64,000 nt of DNA. It comes from Phosphitispora fastidiosa (GTDB lineage Bacteria > Bacillota > Thermincolia > Thermincolales > UBA2595). Below are positions 25,778-34,406 of this stretch, one piece after another (position 1 is the first letter of the stretch; each line of letters starts with the position of its first letter). Under the pieces are notes generated by a model, which was not told the DNA's origin, did no database searches, and saw nothing but the letters and a program-made list of their open reading frames with translations. A program made the translations under genes and the position numbers. The DNA is taken from contig NZ_JAHHUL010000001.1 of assembly GCF_019008365.1 (NCBI RefSeq), positions 124,001 through 188,000 on the forward strand. Reading direction: 5' to 3'.

Positions 25778-26557
25778 TTAGTACTCAATATTGAATACCC
25801 TGTTAATGCTTACTGCACTGCCTGTATCCTCATCAACTTCAATAACAACTGCATTGAACTGGAAGGGGCCGTCAGCAGACTCAAACCTTACAGGCATTTG
25901 TGTGATAAACTTCTTTAGGGCAATATCTATTTTGACTCCTATTATCGAATTAAGAGGTCCTGTCATGCCAAGATCTGTGATATATGCTGTCCCCCCTGGA
26001 AGTATCCTTTCATCAGCAGTCTGCACATGTGTATGTGTACCGGCTACTGCAGTGACCTTACCATCCAGATACCATCCGAGGGCAATTTTCTCCGAGGTGG
26101 CTTCCGCGTGAAAATCCACAATAATAATGTTGGTCAAATCATTTATTTCATTAAGAATCTGTTCAACAGTCCTAAAGGGACAATCAAGGTTCAAAAGGTA
26201 CACCAGACCTGATAAGTTGATTACTCCAACATTGACCCCGTTAATATTAAATATACCGTAACCTCTGCCCGGAGTACCCGGAGGATAATTGGCAGGCCTG
26301 ATAATCCTTGGCTCTTTCTGTATGTGTCCGAGTATTTCTTTTTTATCCCAGACGTGGTTGCCCATTGTCAGGACATCAATCCCATAATCAAAAAGTTCAT
26401 TGGCCGTAGCGGGAGTTATGCCATTTCCACCGGATGCGTTTTCTCCGTTGGCAATGATCATGTCCAGCTTAAGTTCCTGTTTAATTGAACTCAGGTTTTC
26501 CCTGACAGCCTTCCTGCCCGGTCGGCCGAAAATATCACCAATCATTAAGATGCGCAA
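25778..26557 (-). CDS. ymdB: YmdB family metallophosphoesterase (2',3'-cyclic nucleotide phosphodiesterase)
   Basis: A 259-residue TIGR00282 protein. Metal ligands and motifs are visible: MIGDIFGRPGRKAV, IANGENASGGNGIT, TMGNHVWDKKEI, VDFHAEATSEK and AGTHTHVQTAD. In B. subtilis YmdB hydrolyses 2',3'-cAMP/cGMP and affects sporulation and biofilm. TTG start at 26557 has GGAGG nine bases upstream. It lies downstream of rny and an unknown gene, the usual clostridial and bacillar order rny-ymdB-spoVS. Confidence 0.93.
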   Translation of the reverse strand: MRILMIGDIFGRPGRKAVRENLSSIKQELKLDMIIANGENASGGNGITPATANELFDYGIDVLTMGNHVWDKKEILGHIQKEPRIIRPANYPPGTPGRGYGIFNINGVNVGVINLSGLVYLLNLDCPFRTVEQILNEINDLTNIIIVDFHAEATSEKIALGWYLDGKVTAVAGTHTHVQTADERILPGGTAYITDLGMTGPLNSIIGVKIDIALKKFITQMPVRFESADGPFQFNAVVIEVDEDTGSAVSINRVFNIEY

Positions 26558-26574
26558 AGGATCTATCCTCCGAT

Positions 26575-27099
26575 TTATTTATTGAATACCAGCACCCTGC
26601 CGTCCTCCCTGAAAGCAATCAGGTTTTTTTGGGGGAATGATAACTTTATGTTTTCAAGCATATGTTCTATAAGCTCTTCTTGAATTAAGAGATCCTCTTC
26701 CAAAAGGTATTCATTTTTTTCAAAAATGAGGTCTTTTTTAAAATTAGAATGCACCAGTTCAATAAGCATTGATAATTCTTCCTGGCTCATTGTGCCTACA
26801 TCTCTGATTATTTCCAGCATCGTAAACTCTTCACATGGGTTAAACCTGACCTCGGTTACCAGTGGAGATCGATTCTCTAAAGAATTGTATGCTTCAATAC
26901 TCGCAACCACCATGTCTTTAAAATTAACCATTTTTTCTTCATCTAATACACCCGAAAAAATAAAAGTAAACCGTAGCTGCTGCAGTTCAGGGTCATAATT
27001 TATGGTACCCAATTCAGGGTAACGCACTAAAATCGATATCAAAAGTCCAATACTGTCTGAAACCTCATCCTGGGGGGCAGTCTTATATTGTAGCTGCAT
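26575..27099 (-). CDS. Conserved hypothetical protein between rny and ymdB
   Basis: A 174-residue soluble protein without a recognised domain. It is acidic, has a mixed alpha-beta N-terminal half (TINYDPELQQLRFTFIF) and a helical C-terminal half. GAGGTGA precedes the ATG. The 17-base gap to ymdB shows it is cotranscribed with ymdB; a terminator separates it from rny. No signal peptide or membrane helix. Confidence 0.6.
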   Translation of the reverse strand: MQLQYKTAPQDEVSDSIGLLISILVRYPELGTINYDPELQQLRFTFIFSGVLDEEKMVNFKDMVVASIEAYNSLENRSPLVTEVRFNPCEEFTMLEIIRDVGTMSQEELSMLIELVHSNFKKDLIFEKNEYLLEEDLLIQEELIEHMLENIKLSFPQKNLIAFREDGRVLVFNK

Positions 27100-27219
27100 T
27101 TAAGTCACCTCGCAAAAATAGTCAATTTAAAAGGATTCTGTACCTCAAGCTGCTTTTCCTGCTATAACCCCCTGCAAAACAAAAATATTTCCCTGGCAAT
27201 ATGTGGTGAGGTTAAAATT

Positions 27220-27251
27220 AAGAAGGGGATGTCTCTAATGAGACAACCCCT
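27220..27251 (-). terminator. Terminator after rny
   Basis: AGGGGTTGTCTC-ATTA-GAGACATCCCCT on the minus strand makes a 12-bp stem with one mismatch, followed by TTCTTAATTTT. It lies eight bases after the rny stop. Confidence 0.85.
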
Positions 27252-27259
27252 CTGTTTTC

Positions 27260-28798
27260 TTATTTCGCATATTCTACTGCTCTAGTTTCCCGGATTACCA
27301 TGACCTTGATTTGTCCGGGATATTCAAGCTCTTCTTCAATCCTTTTAGCAATATCCCTAACCAGGCGGACAGAAGATAAATCATCTACCTTATCGGGTTT
27401 AACCATAACCCGAACCTCGCGCCCTGCTTGGATAGCAAAAGACTTTTCAACTCCTTCAAAGGAGTTGGTAATGGCTTCAAGTTTCTCCAAACGTTTAATA
27501 TACGATTCCAGAGTTTCTCTTCTAGCCCCCGGTCTGGCTGCAGAAATGGCATCAGCCGCTTGTACCAGTACTGCCTCAATGGTCTTAGCGTCCTCATCAC
27601 CGTGGTGTGCACCAACTGCATTTATTATTGCCGGTGACTCCTTGTATTTCTTTGCCAGGTCAGCTCCAATGGTCACATGAGGCCCTTCAGTCTCGTGATC
27701 AATGGATTTACCTATATCATGAAGCAGACCTGCCCTTTTGGCAAGAGTAATATCAACTCCAAGTTCACCAGCCATCAGACCTGCAAGCTGTGATACCTCA
27801 ACCGAATGTCTGAGAACATTCTGACCATAGCTTGTACGATACCTGAGCCTGCCAAGAAGTCTGATTAGTTCAGGATGCAGACCGTGTACGCCTGTTTCAA
27901 AAGTTGCCTGTTCACCGGATTCCTTGATTTGTACTTCTACTTCTTTCTGAGCTTTTTCCACCATTTCCTCGATTCTGGCCGGATGTATCCTTCCATCAAG
28001 GATTAATTTTTCAAGCGCTATTCTGGCAACTTCACGGCGAATCGGGTCAAAGCCTGATAAAATAACGGCTTCAGGAGTATCATCAATAATTAAATCAATA
28101 CCTGTAAGGGTTTCCAGGGTCCGGATATTTCTTCCCTCACGACCGATAATCCGGCCTTTCATTTCATCATTTGGCAGTGCAACAACAGTTACTGTTGTCT
28201 CAGCCACATGGTCGGCAGCACATCTCTGAATTGCCTGTGAAATAATGTCTCTGGCCCGCTTTTCTCCTTCTTCCTTGGCCTTTGACTCAATTTCTTTAAT
28301 CAACATTGCTGCTTCATGCTGAATTTCATCCTCAATGTTTGCCAGCAGTAGTTCCCGAGCTTCATCAGAAGTAAGTCCTGACAGTCGTTCCAGCTCTGCA
28401 AGCTGTTTTGCATGAAGTTCCTTAATTTGTGTTCTTACTTTTTCAATTTCATTTTCCTTTTGGCCCAGGCCTTCTTCTTTGCGTTCAATTGATTCTATTT
28501 TTCTGTCAAGAGTCTCTTCCTTCTGAGTCAGGCGGCGTTCTGTCCTCTGGAGTTCGTTTCTCCGTTCGCGGTGTTCTTTCTCAACCTCACTGCGAAGCTT
28601 GTGAACTTCTTCCTTGGCTTCCAGAATCGCTTCCCTTTTTCTGGCTTCAGAGGCTTTTTCAGCTTCTTCCCTGATCTTTTTAGCGGCTTCTTCTGCTGAT
28701 GATATCTTTGCCTCTGCCAGTGATTTCCTGATAAAATAGCCAACAATGAATGCAATAAACCCTGTAGCAACTGCTATTATTATTGTTTGCCCTGTAAT
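27260..28798 (-). CDS. rny: Ribonuclease Y, apparently starting with ATT
   Basis: Membrane-bound endoribonuclease that initiates mRNA decay. Only from residue 165 on is there an ATG, but the frame continues upstream with typical RNase Y sequence: a transmembrane helix (5-22, [17 protein letters not shown]), a long coiled coil (25-190, with [18 protein letters not shown]), the KH domain with [12 protein letters not shown] (about 215-226) and the HD domain with [10 protein letters not shown] and LLHDIGK. In this frame a TGA lies three codons before position 28798 and no ATG, GTG or TTG occurs before the helix. ATT at 28798 has AGGAGG nine bases upstream and gives 512 residues, the usual length. 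Confidence 0.88.
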   Translation of the reverse strand: MTGQTIIIAVATGFIAFIVGYFIRKSLAEAKISSAEEAAKKIREEAEKASEARKREAILEAKEEVHKLRSEVEKEHRERRNELQRTERRLTQKEETLDRKIESIERKEEGLGQKENEIEKVRTQIKELHAKQLAELERLSGLTSDEARELLLANIEDEIQHEAAMLIKEIESKAKEEGEKRARDIISQAIQRCAADHVAETTVTVVALPNDEMKGRIIGREGRNIRTLETLTGIDLIIDDTPEAVILSGFDPIRREVARIALEKLILDGRIHPARIEEMVEKAQKEVEVQIKESGEQATFETGVHGLHPELIRLLGRLRYRTSYGQNVLRHSVEVSQLAGLMAGELGVDITLAKRAGLLHDIGKSIDHETEGPHVTIGADLAKKYKESPAIINAVGAHHGDEDAKTIEAVLVQAADAISAARPGARRETLESYIKRLEKLEAITNSFEGVEKSFAIQAGREVRVMVKPDKVDDLSSVRLVRDIAKRIEEELEYPGQIKVMVIRETRAVEYAK

Positions 28799-28833
28799 AT
28801 TAGTTCACCTCCTATTTTTTTATTTGTCGTCAT
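28780..28833 (-). CDS. Possible 17-codon upstream ORF overlapping the rny start
   Basis: An ATG at 28833 opens [17 protein letters not shown] and stops at 28780, eighteen bases inside rny in another frame. It runs across the rny Shine-Dalgarno (28812-28808). Its own ribosome site is poor (A-rich). If translated it could block or couple rny initiation. Coding is unproven. Confidence 0.3.
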   Translation of the reverse strand: MTTNKKIGGELILQGKQ

Positions 28834-28852
28834 TTTTTTGTTTTTAACAAAC

Positions 28853-28874
28853 AAAAAACCGAGTAGAAACCCGG
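28853..28874 (-). terminator. Terminator/attenuator hairpin in the rny leader
   Basis: CCGGGT-TTCT-ACTCGG followed by TTTTTTG on the minus strand lies about 55 bases upstream of the rny start. The rest of the 408-base recX-rny gap is AT-rich with no ORF; a promoter was not identified with confidence. Confidence 0.6.
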
Positions 28875-29148
28875 TCAGAAAGAGATTTTACTTACCATAA
28901 ACAATCAAGTACGGTAAAAACAGCTTACCTTCCTGTTAGCATCTTATATTTTAAACCTGCCTCATATATATTGTTTTAGTATATTTTATTTTTAAAAAAA
29001 CAAGAGGAAAGTTCTACTCTATAAGAAACCATAAATGTATGGCAGTTAAATCCTATTCTAGTTTCTCCCAAGTATAATTTTAAGTTTTTTTGGCCGTTAT
29101 GTCAAGCATTGAGCGTTCTCACACTGACAATTACTGCTTATCTTCAGT

Positions 29149-29203
29149 AAAAAGGCCTGTCTAAGCGCCTCGGGACTGTTTCCTTCGGCGAAACACAGCC
29201 TTT
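29149..29203 (-). terminator. Terminator after recA-recX
   Basis: AAAGGC-TGT pairs with ACAGGCCTTT around a nested GTTTC/GAAAC hairpin and ends in TTTTTA on the minus strand. It starts four bases after the recX stop. Confidence 0.65.
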
Positions 29204-29206
29204 AAA

Positions 29207-29692
29207 TCAGCCAATTTTCTCTAAGATTTTTGAGAGAACCTTTCTCACTATATTGTAGTCAAATCCCCTTCTTAAAAGAAAACCTTCTATTTTTTTTAAC
29301 TCAAATCCCTTCTGGGATATTTTCTTTTCTGCCAGAAGACAGGCAATTTCTTCCTCCTGTTCCGGTGAGTAACCGGCAAGACACTCTTCGATGATATCAC
29401 GCGAAATCCCCTTCTGGAATAATTCATGTGATATTTTACGCCGCCCGGAAGGCTTGTCCCTGGTCCTGCTGCGCAGCCACATCCGGGAGAATTCCAGATC
29501 ATCAATAAACCTGTATTCTTCGAGAAAACCAATCACTTCGGAAACAATTTCACTTTCATATCCTTTTTCAAAAAGTTTCTTCCGTACTTCCCAAGCTGAC
29601 CTCGGTCTGTATGAAATATAATTAAGGGCATCGTCCTTGGCATGTGCCTTTTTTTCACGGTCAGCAGGCATACTACTTTTCGTTGGTGGCAC
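29207..29692 (-). CDS. recX: Regulatory protein RecX
   Basis: A 161-residue modulator of RecA filaments made of three-helix repeats: [18 protein letters not shown], the [16 protein letters not shown] core, and a C-terminal repeat ending near [13 protein letters not shown]. Starts at GTG 29692 or ATG 29671; neither has a strong ribosome site, which suits translation coupled to recA, whose stop it overlaps. Confidence 0.88.
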   Translation of the reverse strand: MPPTKSSMPADREKKAHAKDDALNYISYRPRSAWEVRKKLFEKGYESEIVSEVIGFLEEYRFIDDLEFSRMWLRSRTRDKPSGRRKISHELFQKGISRDIIEECLAGYSPEQEEEIACLLAEKKISQKGFELKKIEGFLLRRGFDYNIVRKVLSKILEKIG

Positions 29693-30701
29693 TAACCTGG
29701 TTATCGGCTGCTGCAGCAGGATTTATGACTTCTCTTATCTTGGTTTCAATTTCTGTGGCCACAGCAGTATTTTCTTTGAAGAATTCCTTAACATTTTCTC
29801 TTCCCTGACCAAGGCGTTCCCCATTATAAGAGTACCAGGCACCGCTTTTTTCGATTATTTTCATTTCTGTGGCAATATCAATAATACATCCCTCTCTTGA
29901 AATGCCCTCACCATACATGATGTCAAAATCAGCCTGTTTAAAGGGAGGCGCTACCTTGTTTTTAACAACTTTGGCTTTGGTGCGCACACCGACAATATCT
30001 GCCCCGTGTTTCAGGGTTTCGGTTTTCCTGATTTCAAGCCTCACAGAGGCATAAAATTTCAGTGCCCTGCCTCCTGGGGTTACTTCGGGGTTTCCAAACA
30101 TGACCCCTACTTTTTCCCTGATCTGGTTAATAAAAATAGCCACTGTATGGGATTTGGATATCGCTCCCGTCAGTTTTCTGAGGGCTTGTGACATCAATCT
30201 GGCCTGCAGTCCCACATGGGAATCACCCATTTCTCCCTCGATTTCAGCCCTGGGAACAAGGGCGGCAACCGAATCAACTACAATAACATCAACTGCCCCG
30301 CTTCTGACAAGGGCCTCTGCAATTTCAAGAGCCTGTTCCCCGGTATCAGGCTGAGATATCAGTAAATTATCTATATCAACTCCCAGTCTCCGGGCATAAA
30401 CGGGGTCAAGAGCATGCTCGGCATCTATAAATGCCGCAGTCCCACCCATTTTCTGGGCTTCAGCAAGGATGTGCAAAGCTACGGTTGTTTTACCTGATGA
30501 TTCCGGCCCATAGATTTCCACAACTCTTCCCCGCGGAATCCCGCCTACTCCCAATGCAATATCCAGGCTTATTGCGCCTGTGGGAATCACTTCAACATTC
30601 ATCTTGGCCGCAGCTTCACCCAGTTTCATTATGGAACCCTTACCAAACTGCTTTTCTATCTGGTTTAAAGCCATTTCCAAAGCCTTAACTTTATCTGACA
30701 T
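29673..30701 (-). CDS. recA: Recombinase RecA
   Basis: Central recombinase and SOS co-protease, 342 residues. Walker [10 protein letters not shown] (65-73), [21 protein letters not shown], the L2 loop region with [22 protein letters not shown], and [11 protein letters not shown] are all present. GAGGAGGG precedes the ATG. A consensus promoter and LexA box lie upstream and recX follows with overlap. Confidence 0.97.
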   Translation of the reverse strand: MSDKVKALEMALNQIEKQFGKGSIMKLGEAAAKMNVEVIPTGAISLDIALGVGGIPRGRVVEIYGPESSGKTTVALHILAEAQKMGGTAAFIDAEHALDPVYARRLGVDIDNLLISQPDTGEQALEIAEALVRSGAVDVIVVDSVAALVPRAEIEGEMGDSHVGLQARLMSQALRKLTGAISKSHTVAIFINQIREKVGVMFGNPEVTPGGRALKFYASVRLEIRKTETLKHGADIVGVRTKAKVVKNKVAPPFKQADFDIMYGEGISREGCIIDIATEMKIIEKSGAWYSYNGERLGQGRENVKEFFKENTAVATEIETKIREVINPAAAADNQVSATNEK

Positions 30702-30714
30702 AAAATACCCTCCT

Positions 30715-30728
30715 CAAACATGTGTTCG
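30715..30728 (-). promoter_or_regulatory. LexA/DinR box of recA
   Basis: CGAACACATGTTTG on the minus strand matches the Gram-positive SOS box CGAACRNRYGTTYC except for the last base. It lies downstream of the -10, where a bound repressor would block recA transcription. Confidence 0.85.
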
Positions 30729-30741
30729 GTTTCTTAGGTTC

Positions 30742-30771
30742 ATTATACCCAATAATTTGAAGCCCTGTCAA
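30742..30771 (-). promoter_or_regulatory. Consensus sigma-A promoter of recA
   Basis: TTGACA (30771-30766) and TATAAT (30747-30742), both perfect, are 18 bases apart. Confidence 0.88.
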
Positions 30772-30809
30772 TAAATATTTTTAAAATTTTCTTTTTGAAA
30801 TCATTTAAT

Positions 30810-31247
30810 TCACAGTTTCAACAGAGCCTCAACATATTCCTTTTTAACATACTCAAGCACTCCGGTAATTTTGCCCCGGCACTGCCAGATAATGGGCTCT
30901 GATACCTTCCCGTTTTCTCTGAGGCTGTTTAACTCATTATCAATAACTTCCATGAGAAAATTAATTCTTAAACTGACGAGTTCATCGGAAACTGTTTCCA
31001 ACTGCCCGACTGACAGAGAGCTGTTTATCCACTCCTGTATTTCGTTACCTACATCATTGTTTTCAAGATACCTGCAGATGATATGTATCAGGTTGTAGCA
31101 CAACTGCCTGTCAATACCGAAACGGCTCCTCAGATATGGATTTAACTGACCTATCTTATCGGTATTCAGCACATGCAGCGCATACCAGGCATTTGCTATC
31201 CCCTGTGCGTCAATTTTAAGTTTTTGAATGACAATTTCTTCTTCCAC
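30810..31247 (-). CDS. Conserved hypothetical protein
   Basis: A 145-residue mostly helical cytoplasmic protein of unknown function (WYALHVLNTDKIGQL, LRSRFGIDRQLCYNLIHIICRYL). GTG at 31247 is the start, with GAGGG eight bases before it. It lies downstream of the DEAD-box helicase, whose terminator stands between, and upstream of recA, which has its own promoter. Confidence 0.55.
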   Translation of the reverse strand: MEEEIVIQKLKIDAQGIANAWYALHVLNTDKIGQLNPYLRSRFGIDRQLCYNLIHIICRYLENNDVGNEIQEWINSSLSVGQLETVSDELVSLRINFLMEVIDNELNSLRENGKVSEPIIWQCRGKITGVLEYVKKEYVEALLKL

Positions 31248-31285
31248 TCATTTTCCCTCAATCTCAATAAGTGTTAGCAGCTGGT

Positions 31286-31313
31286 AAAAACAAAAAGCAA
31301 CCACACGGCTGCT
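31286..31313 (-). terminator. Terminator after the DEAD-box helicase gene
   Basis: AGCAGCC-GTGT-GGTTGCT on the minus strand followed by TTTTTGTTTTT; the stem begins within the helicase stop codon. Confidence 0.8.
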
Positions 31314-32904
31314 ATCTGTTTCTTGCCTTTGCGGGTTCTACATGGACCCTCTTGCCTTTGATGACATTTTTATGCATTGAATACAGCACTTTCTCTGCAG
31401 CATCCTGGGGTACCTCTACAAAAGTAAACCTGTCAAATATTTTTATAGCGCCGATAACCTTTCCGGGGATTCCGGCCTCTTCGGCAATAGTTTTAACTAC
31501 ATCCTGAGGCCTAACTTCATCAACTCTTCCGATGCTCATAAAGAGCCTTACCATTCCCGGTTCAGCCCCGGTATTGCCAAACTCTACCGCAGCATCTTCA
31601 CTGAAATTCTGGGAACCTTCGATATCAAAAGCCAGTCTCAGGGCTGCTGCTGCTATATCAACAGTATCATGAGTATTTCCCATTTCCTCTATGATAGCGC
31701 GGTAATGGCTTAATTTCCCCTGTTCAATGGTTTCGGAGAGCTTCTCGATAATAATTTCCCTCTGCCTTTCAAAGACGTCTTCAAAACTTGGCAGCCTAAG
31801 CCTCTTGATTCTGGTGCTAATTATTTTCTCTATCAGTCTCAGCAGCCTGTACTCCTTAGGGATCACAAATGATACGGCAATACCGGATTTACCTGCTCTT
31901 CCCGTTCGCCCTATGCGGTGCACGTAAGATTCCGGATCCTGGGGCAGATCATAATTAATAACATGACTTACATTGTCAATATCAAGCCCCCTGGCGGCAA
32001 CGTCAGTGGCAACCAGTATCTCAACATGTCCCTCACGGAACTTTTTCATAACCCTGTTCCGCTGAGCTTGAGTCAGATCCCCGTGGAGCCCGTCAGCCTC
32101 ATAGCCGCGCGCTTCGAGGCCCGCGACAAGCTCATCAACACCACGCTTGGTCCGGCAGAATATAATGGCCAGTTTTATCTCTGAGGTGTCCAGGACACGG
32201 CACAGTCCTTCCAGTTTATTAAATTCCTTGACTTCATAATAAACTTGTTCTATTTGGGGTACAGTAAGCTCATCCTTGCTGACAGAGAGCACTTCCGGGT
32301 CTCTAAGGTATTTGCGGGCCAGTACCTGTATCTCCCTGGGCATTGTTGCCGAAAATAGCAGTGTCTGTTTAGCTTCAGGGGTTTCCTTCAGGATTGTTTC
32401 AATATCTTCAATAAATCCCATATCAAGCATTTCATCGGCTTCATCCAGAACCATAAAGGCGACATTTTGCAGCCTGAGGGTTTTCCTCCTTAGATGGTCC
32501 AGTATCCTTCCGGGAGTACCGACAACTATCTGTACTCCTCTTTTGAGGGCCAGGATCTGCCGGTCAATGGATTGGCCGCCATAGATGGCCAGGGCACGCG
32601 CATCTTTATATTTTGCAATCCTGGTTATTTCTTCGGCCACCTGTATGGCCAATTCCCTGGTGGGGGTCAGAACCAGAGCCTGAACACCGCGAAACCTCGG
32701 GTTTAACATTTCTATAATTGGAATGGCGAACGCGGCAGTCTTCCCCGTTCCGGTCTGGGCTTGTCCGATTACGTCCTTCCCTTCCATAAGCAGTGGAATC
32801 GCCTCTGCCTGAATCGGTGTCGGCGCTTCAAAGCCCATCTCACTAATGGCATTAAAAATCTTCTTGCTGAATTCAAGATTACCGAATTTCTTTTTGTCAT
32901 ACAT
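31312..32904 (-). CDS. DEAD-box ATP-dependent RNA helicase with DbpA-like RNA-binding domain
   Basis: A 530-residue CshA/DeaD-type RNA helicase. Motifs in order: Q-motif (GFEAPTPIQ), AQTGTGKT (49-56), PTRELAIQV, TPGRILDHL, VLDEADEML (DEAD 154-157), SAT, ARGLDI and HRIGRTGRAG. The C-terminal part (about 455-530) is a DbpA-type RNA-binding fold (MVRLFMSIGRVDEVRPQDVV), which points to ribosome assembly or rRNA structure. GAGGAG lies upstream of the ATG. Single-gene unit. Confidence 0.92.
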   Translation of the reverse strand: MYDKKKFGNLEFSKKIFNAISEMGFEAPTPIQAEAIPLLMEGKDVIGQAQTGTGKTAAFAIPIIEMLNPRFRGVQALVLTPTRELAIQVAEEITRIAKYKDARALAIYGGQSIDRQILALKRGVQIVVGTPGRILDHLRRKTLRLQNVAFMVLDEADEMLDMGFIEDIETILKETPEAKQTLLFSATMPREIQVLARKYLRDPEVLSVSKDELTVPQIEQVYYEVKEFNKLEGLCRVLDTSEIKLAIIFCRTKRGVDELVAGLEARGYEADGLHGDLTQAQRNRVMKKFREGHVEILVATDVAARGLDIDNVSHVINYDLPQDPESYVHRIGRTGRAGKSGIAVSFVIPKEYRLLRLIEKIISTRIKRLRLPSFEDVFERQREIIIEKLSETIEQGKLSHYRAIIEEMGNTHDTVDIAAAALRLAFDIEGSQNFSEDAAVEFGNTGAEPGMVRLFMSIGRVDEVRPQDVVKTIAEEAGIPGKVIGAIKIFDRFTFVEVPQDAAEKVLYSMHKNVIKGKRVHVEPAKARNR

Positions 32905-33023
32905 GAAAGCTATGGTCTCCTCTCAAAATAAACTGCACTTTCTTTTCCATCAATTATTACACTTATTTTATTATATCAAATAATCGTTATTTGTCATTAT
33001 TTTTCGGAAACTGTTTCATATAA

Positions 33024-34406
33024 TTAGGGATAAATCTTCCTTTCCAGGCTGTACCCGCTTTGTCTGCCAGATATTGTTATTGTATCCGTATATTTTAACC
33101 TTACTCCTGCAGCACTGCGGTCAAAATGCAGCAGTACAAAGGAATAGGGTATGTCACTGTCAGTCTGTAAAGCCCCTATACCGGAAGCTCCTGATGTTCC
33201 GGCGTCAATAAACAAAGAGTCCCCTTTAAAATTGATCTTAAACCGGTGGTCATGACCGCTGAGGATAACCGGAACCTGACCGGTTAACTTTTCCGCCAAT
33301 TTCACATTATGGACTGCCAGCAGGTCCGGCTTGTTTTCCACATTTTTTATATTTCCCTCCAGTATCTGTGCAAATTCCTTTAGTTTGTCCATATTCACTG
33401 AGTAATCCGGGGAATTTGAAGCAGGGTCAGCGATACCTGCTATCCTTATTCCGGCGACATCCAAAACACCGTTTTCAATAAGCAGCACATTTGGCAATTG
33501 CTTCATTTCCTCAATAATTGCCGGTGTTTCATGGTTGCCCGGGATAATGACATATGGCACTGCAAGTTTCCTGATTCCCTCAAACAGAGAGGCCTCAAGA
33601 GGTGTGCCAAAATCCGAAAGGTCCCCGGTATCAATAACCATATCTATGCCAAAGGTCTTCACCATCTGGTCAATAAACTCCAGTGAAGCCGGATTATTAT
33701 GAATATCAGATACATGAAGGACCATTATTTCACCTTCACCGGAAGCCATGGTCTGAAGGCTTTCCACCCGTTGAAACAGTCCGTTCAGGTTTGTGGCGAT
33801 GCCTCGCATCTGCTTCCCCCAGGTATTTACAGTGTTAAACGCCTCTTCGGCCAGCCCGATCATCCACGGGGCAGCCTTTAACGCACCATTGTATTCGGGG
33901 GACTGAAACCGGTCAAGATTAAAGGTCCTGTATGTCCCCAGCATAAGCATGGACACAATAGCAACACCAATTAACCCCCCAAGGATAAGCTCCTTAAGGT
34001 TTCTTTTCTGGATGACAAGCACTCCGAACATTCCACCGGTGAAACCCAATATAGCTGTAAGGATAATAAACTTACGTACAGCTTCCTCTAAAGCGACTCT
34101 GGCATCTTTGATAATCTTATCCTGTTCCGTTCCTGATGCCAACAGTTTGGTAAGACGCTCCATATCAATATTGGCAACGGAAATATTCAGTCTCAGGGGC
34201 GTTTTATGAGTCTTTGCCATTACCTCTCCAAAGGGGTTTATCTGTAAGACAGTATACCCCTTAGTGGAAGCCTGAACTGAAATCGTCGCCTTTAGTGCCT
34301 GCAGATTAAAATCCACCTGAGCAAAAAGGTTTACAAAAACAATTGCTCCGATTATTGCAAATAAAGGGATCGAAACACAGTGCAAATATTTCTTCATCAG
34401 GCTCAT
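33024..34406 (-). CDS. Membrane-anchored metallophosphoesterase
   Basis: A 460-residue protein with hydrophobic helices at about 8-28, 112-133 and 139-160 and a C-terminal calcineurin-like phosphoesterase domain: VSDIHNN, DTGDLSDFG, PGNHETP, AVHNVK and LSGHDHRF supply the metal ligands. The domain is probably extracytoplasmic, attached after a short helical bundle. The ATG at 34406 overlaps the cinA stop by four bases, so the two are translationally coupled; the longer frame to 34475 would run inside cinA. Substrate unknown. Confidence 0.82.
   Translation of the reverse strand: MSLMKKYLHCVSIPLFAIIGAIVFVNLFAQVDFNLQALKATISVQASTKGYTVLQINPFGEVMAKTHKTPLRLNISVANIDMERLTKLLASGTEQDKIIKDARVALEEAVRKFIILTAILGFTGGMFGVLVIQKRNLKELILGGLIGVAIVSMLMLGTYRTFNLDRFQSPEYNGALKAAPWMIGLAEEAFNTVNTWGKQMRGIATNLNGLFQRVESLQTMASGEGEIMVLHVSDIHNNPASLEFIDQMVKTFGIDMVIDTGDLSDFGTPLEASLFEGIRKLAVPYVIIPGNHETPAIIEEMKQLPNVLLIENGVLDVAGIRIAGIADPASNSPDYSVNMDKLKEFAQILEGNIKNVENKPDLLAVHNVKLAEKLTGQVPVILSGHDHRFKINFKGDSLFIDAGTSGASGIGALQTDSDIPYSFVLLHFDRSAAGVRLKYTDTITISGRQSGYSLERKIYP

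Noticed and set aside
28306..28833. rny as a truncated gene starting at the ATG at 28306, or as a frameshifted gene
   Set aside because: The upstream frame continues without stop for 164 codons of typical RNase Y sequence, and an in-frame TGA just before the ATT excludes an earlier start through a simple frameshift.
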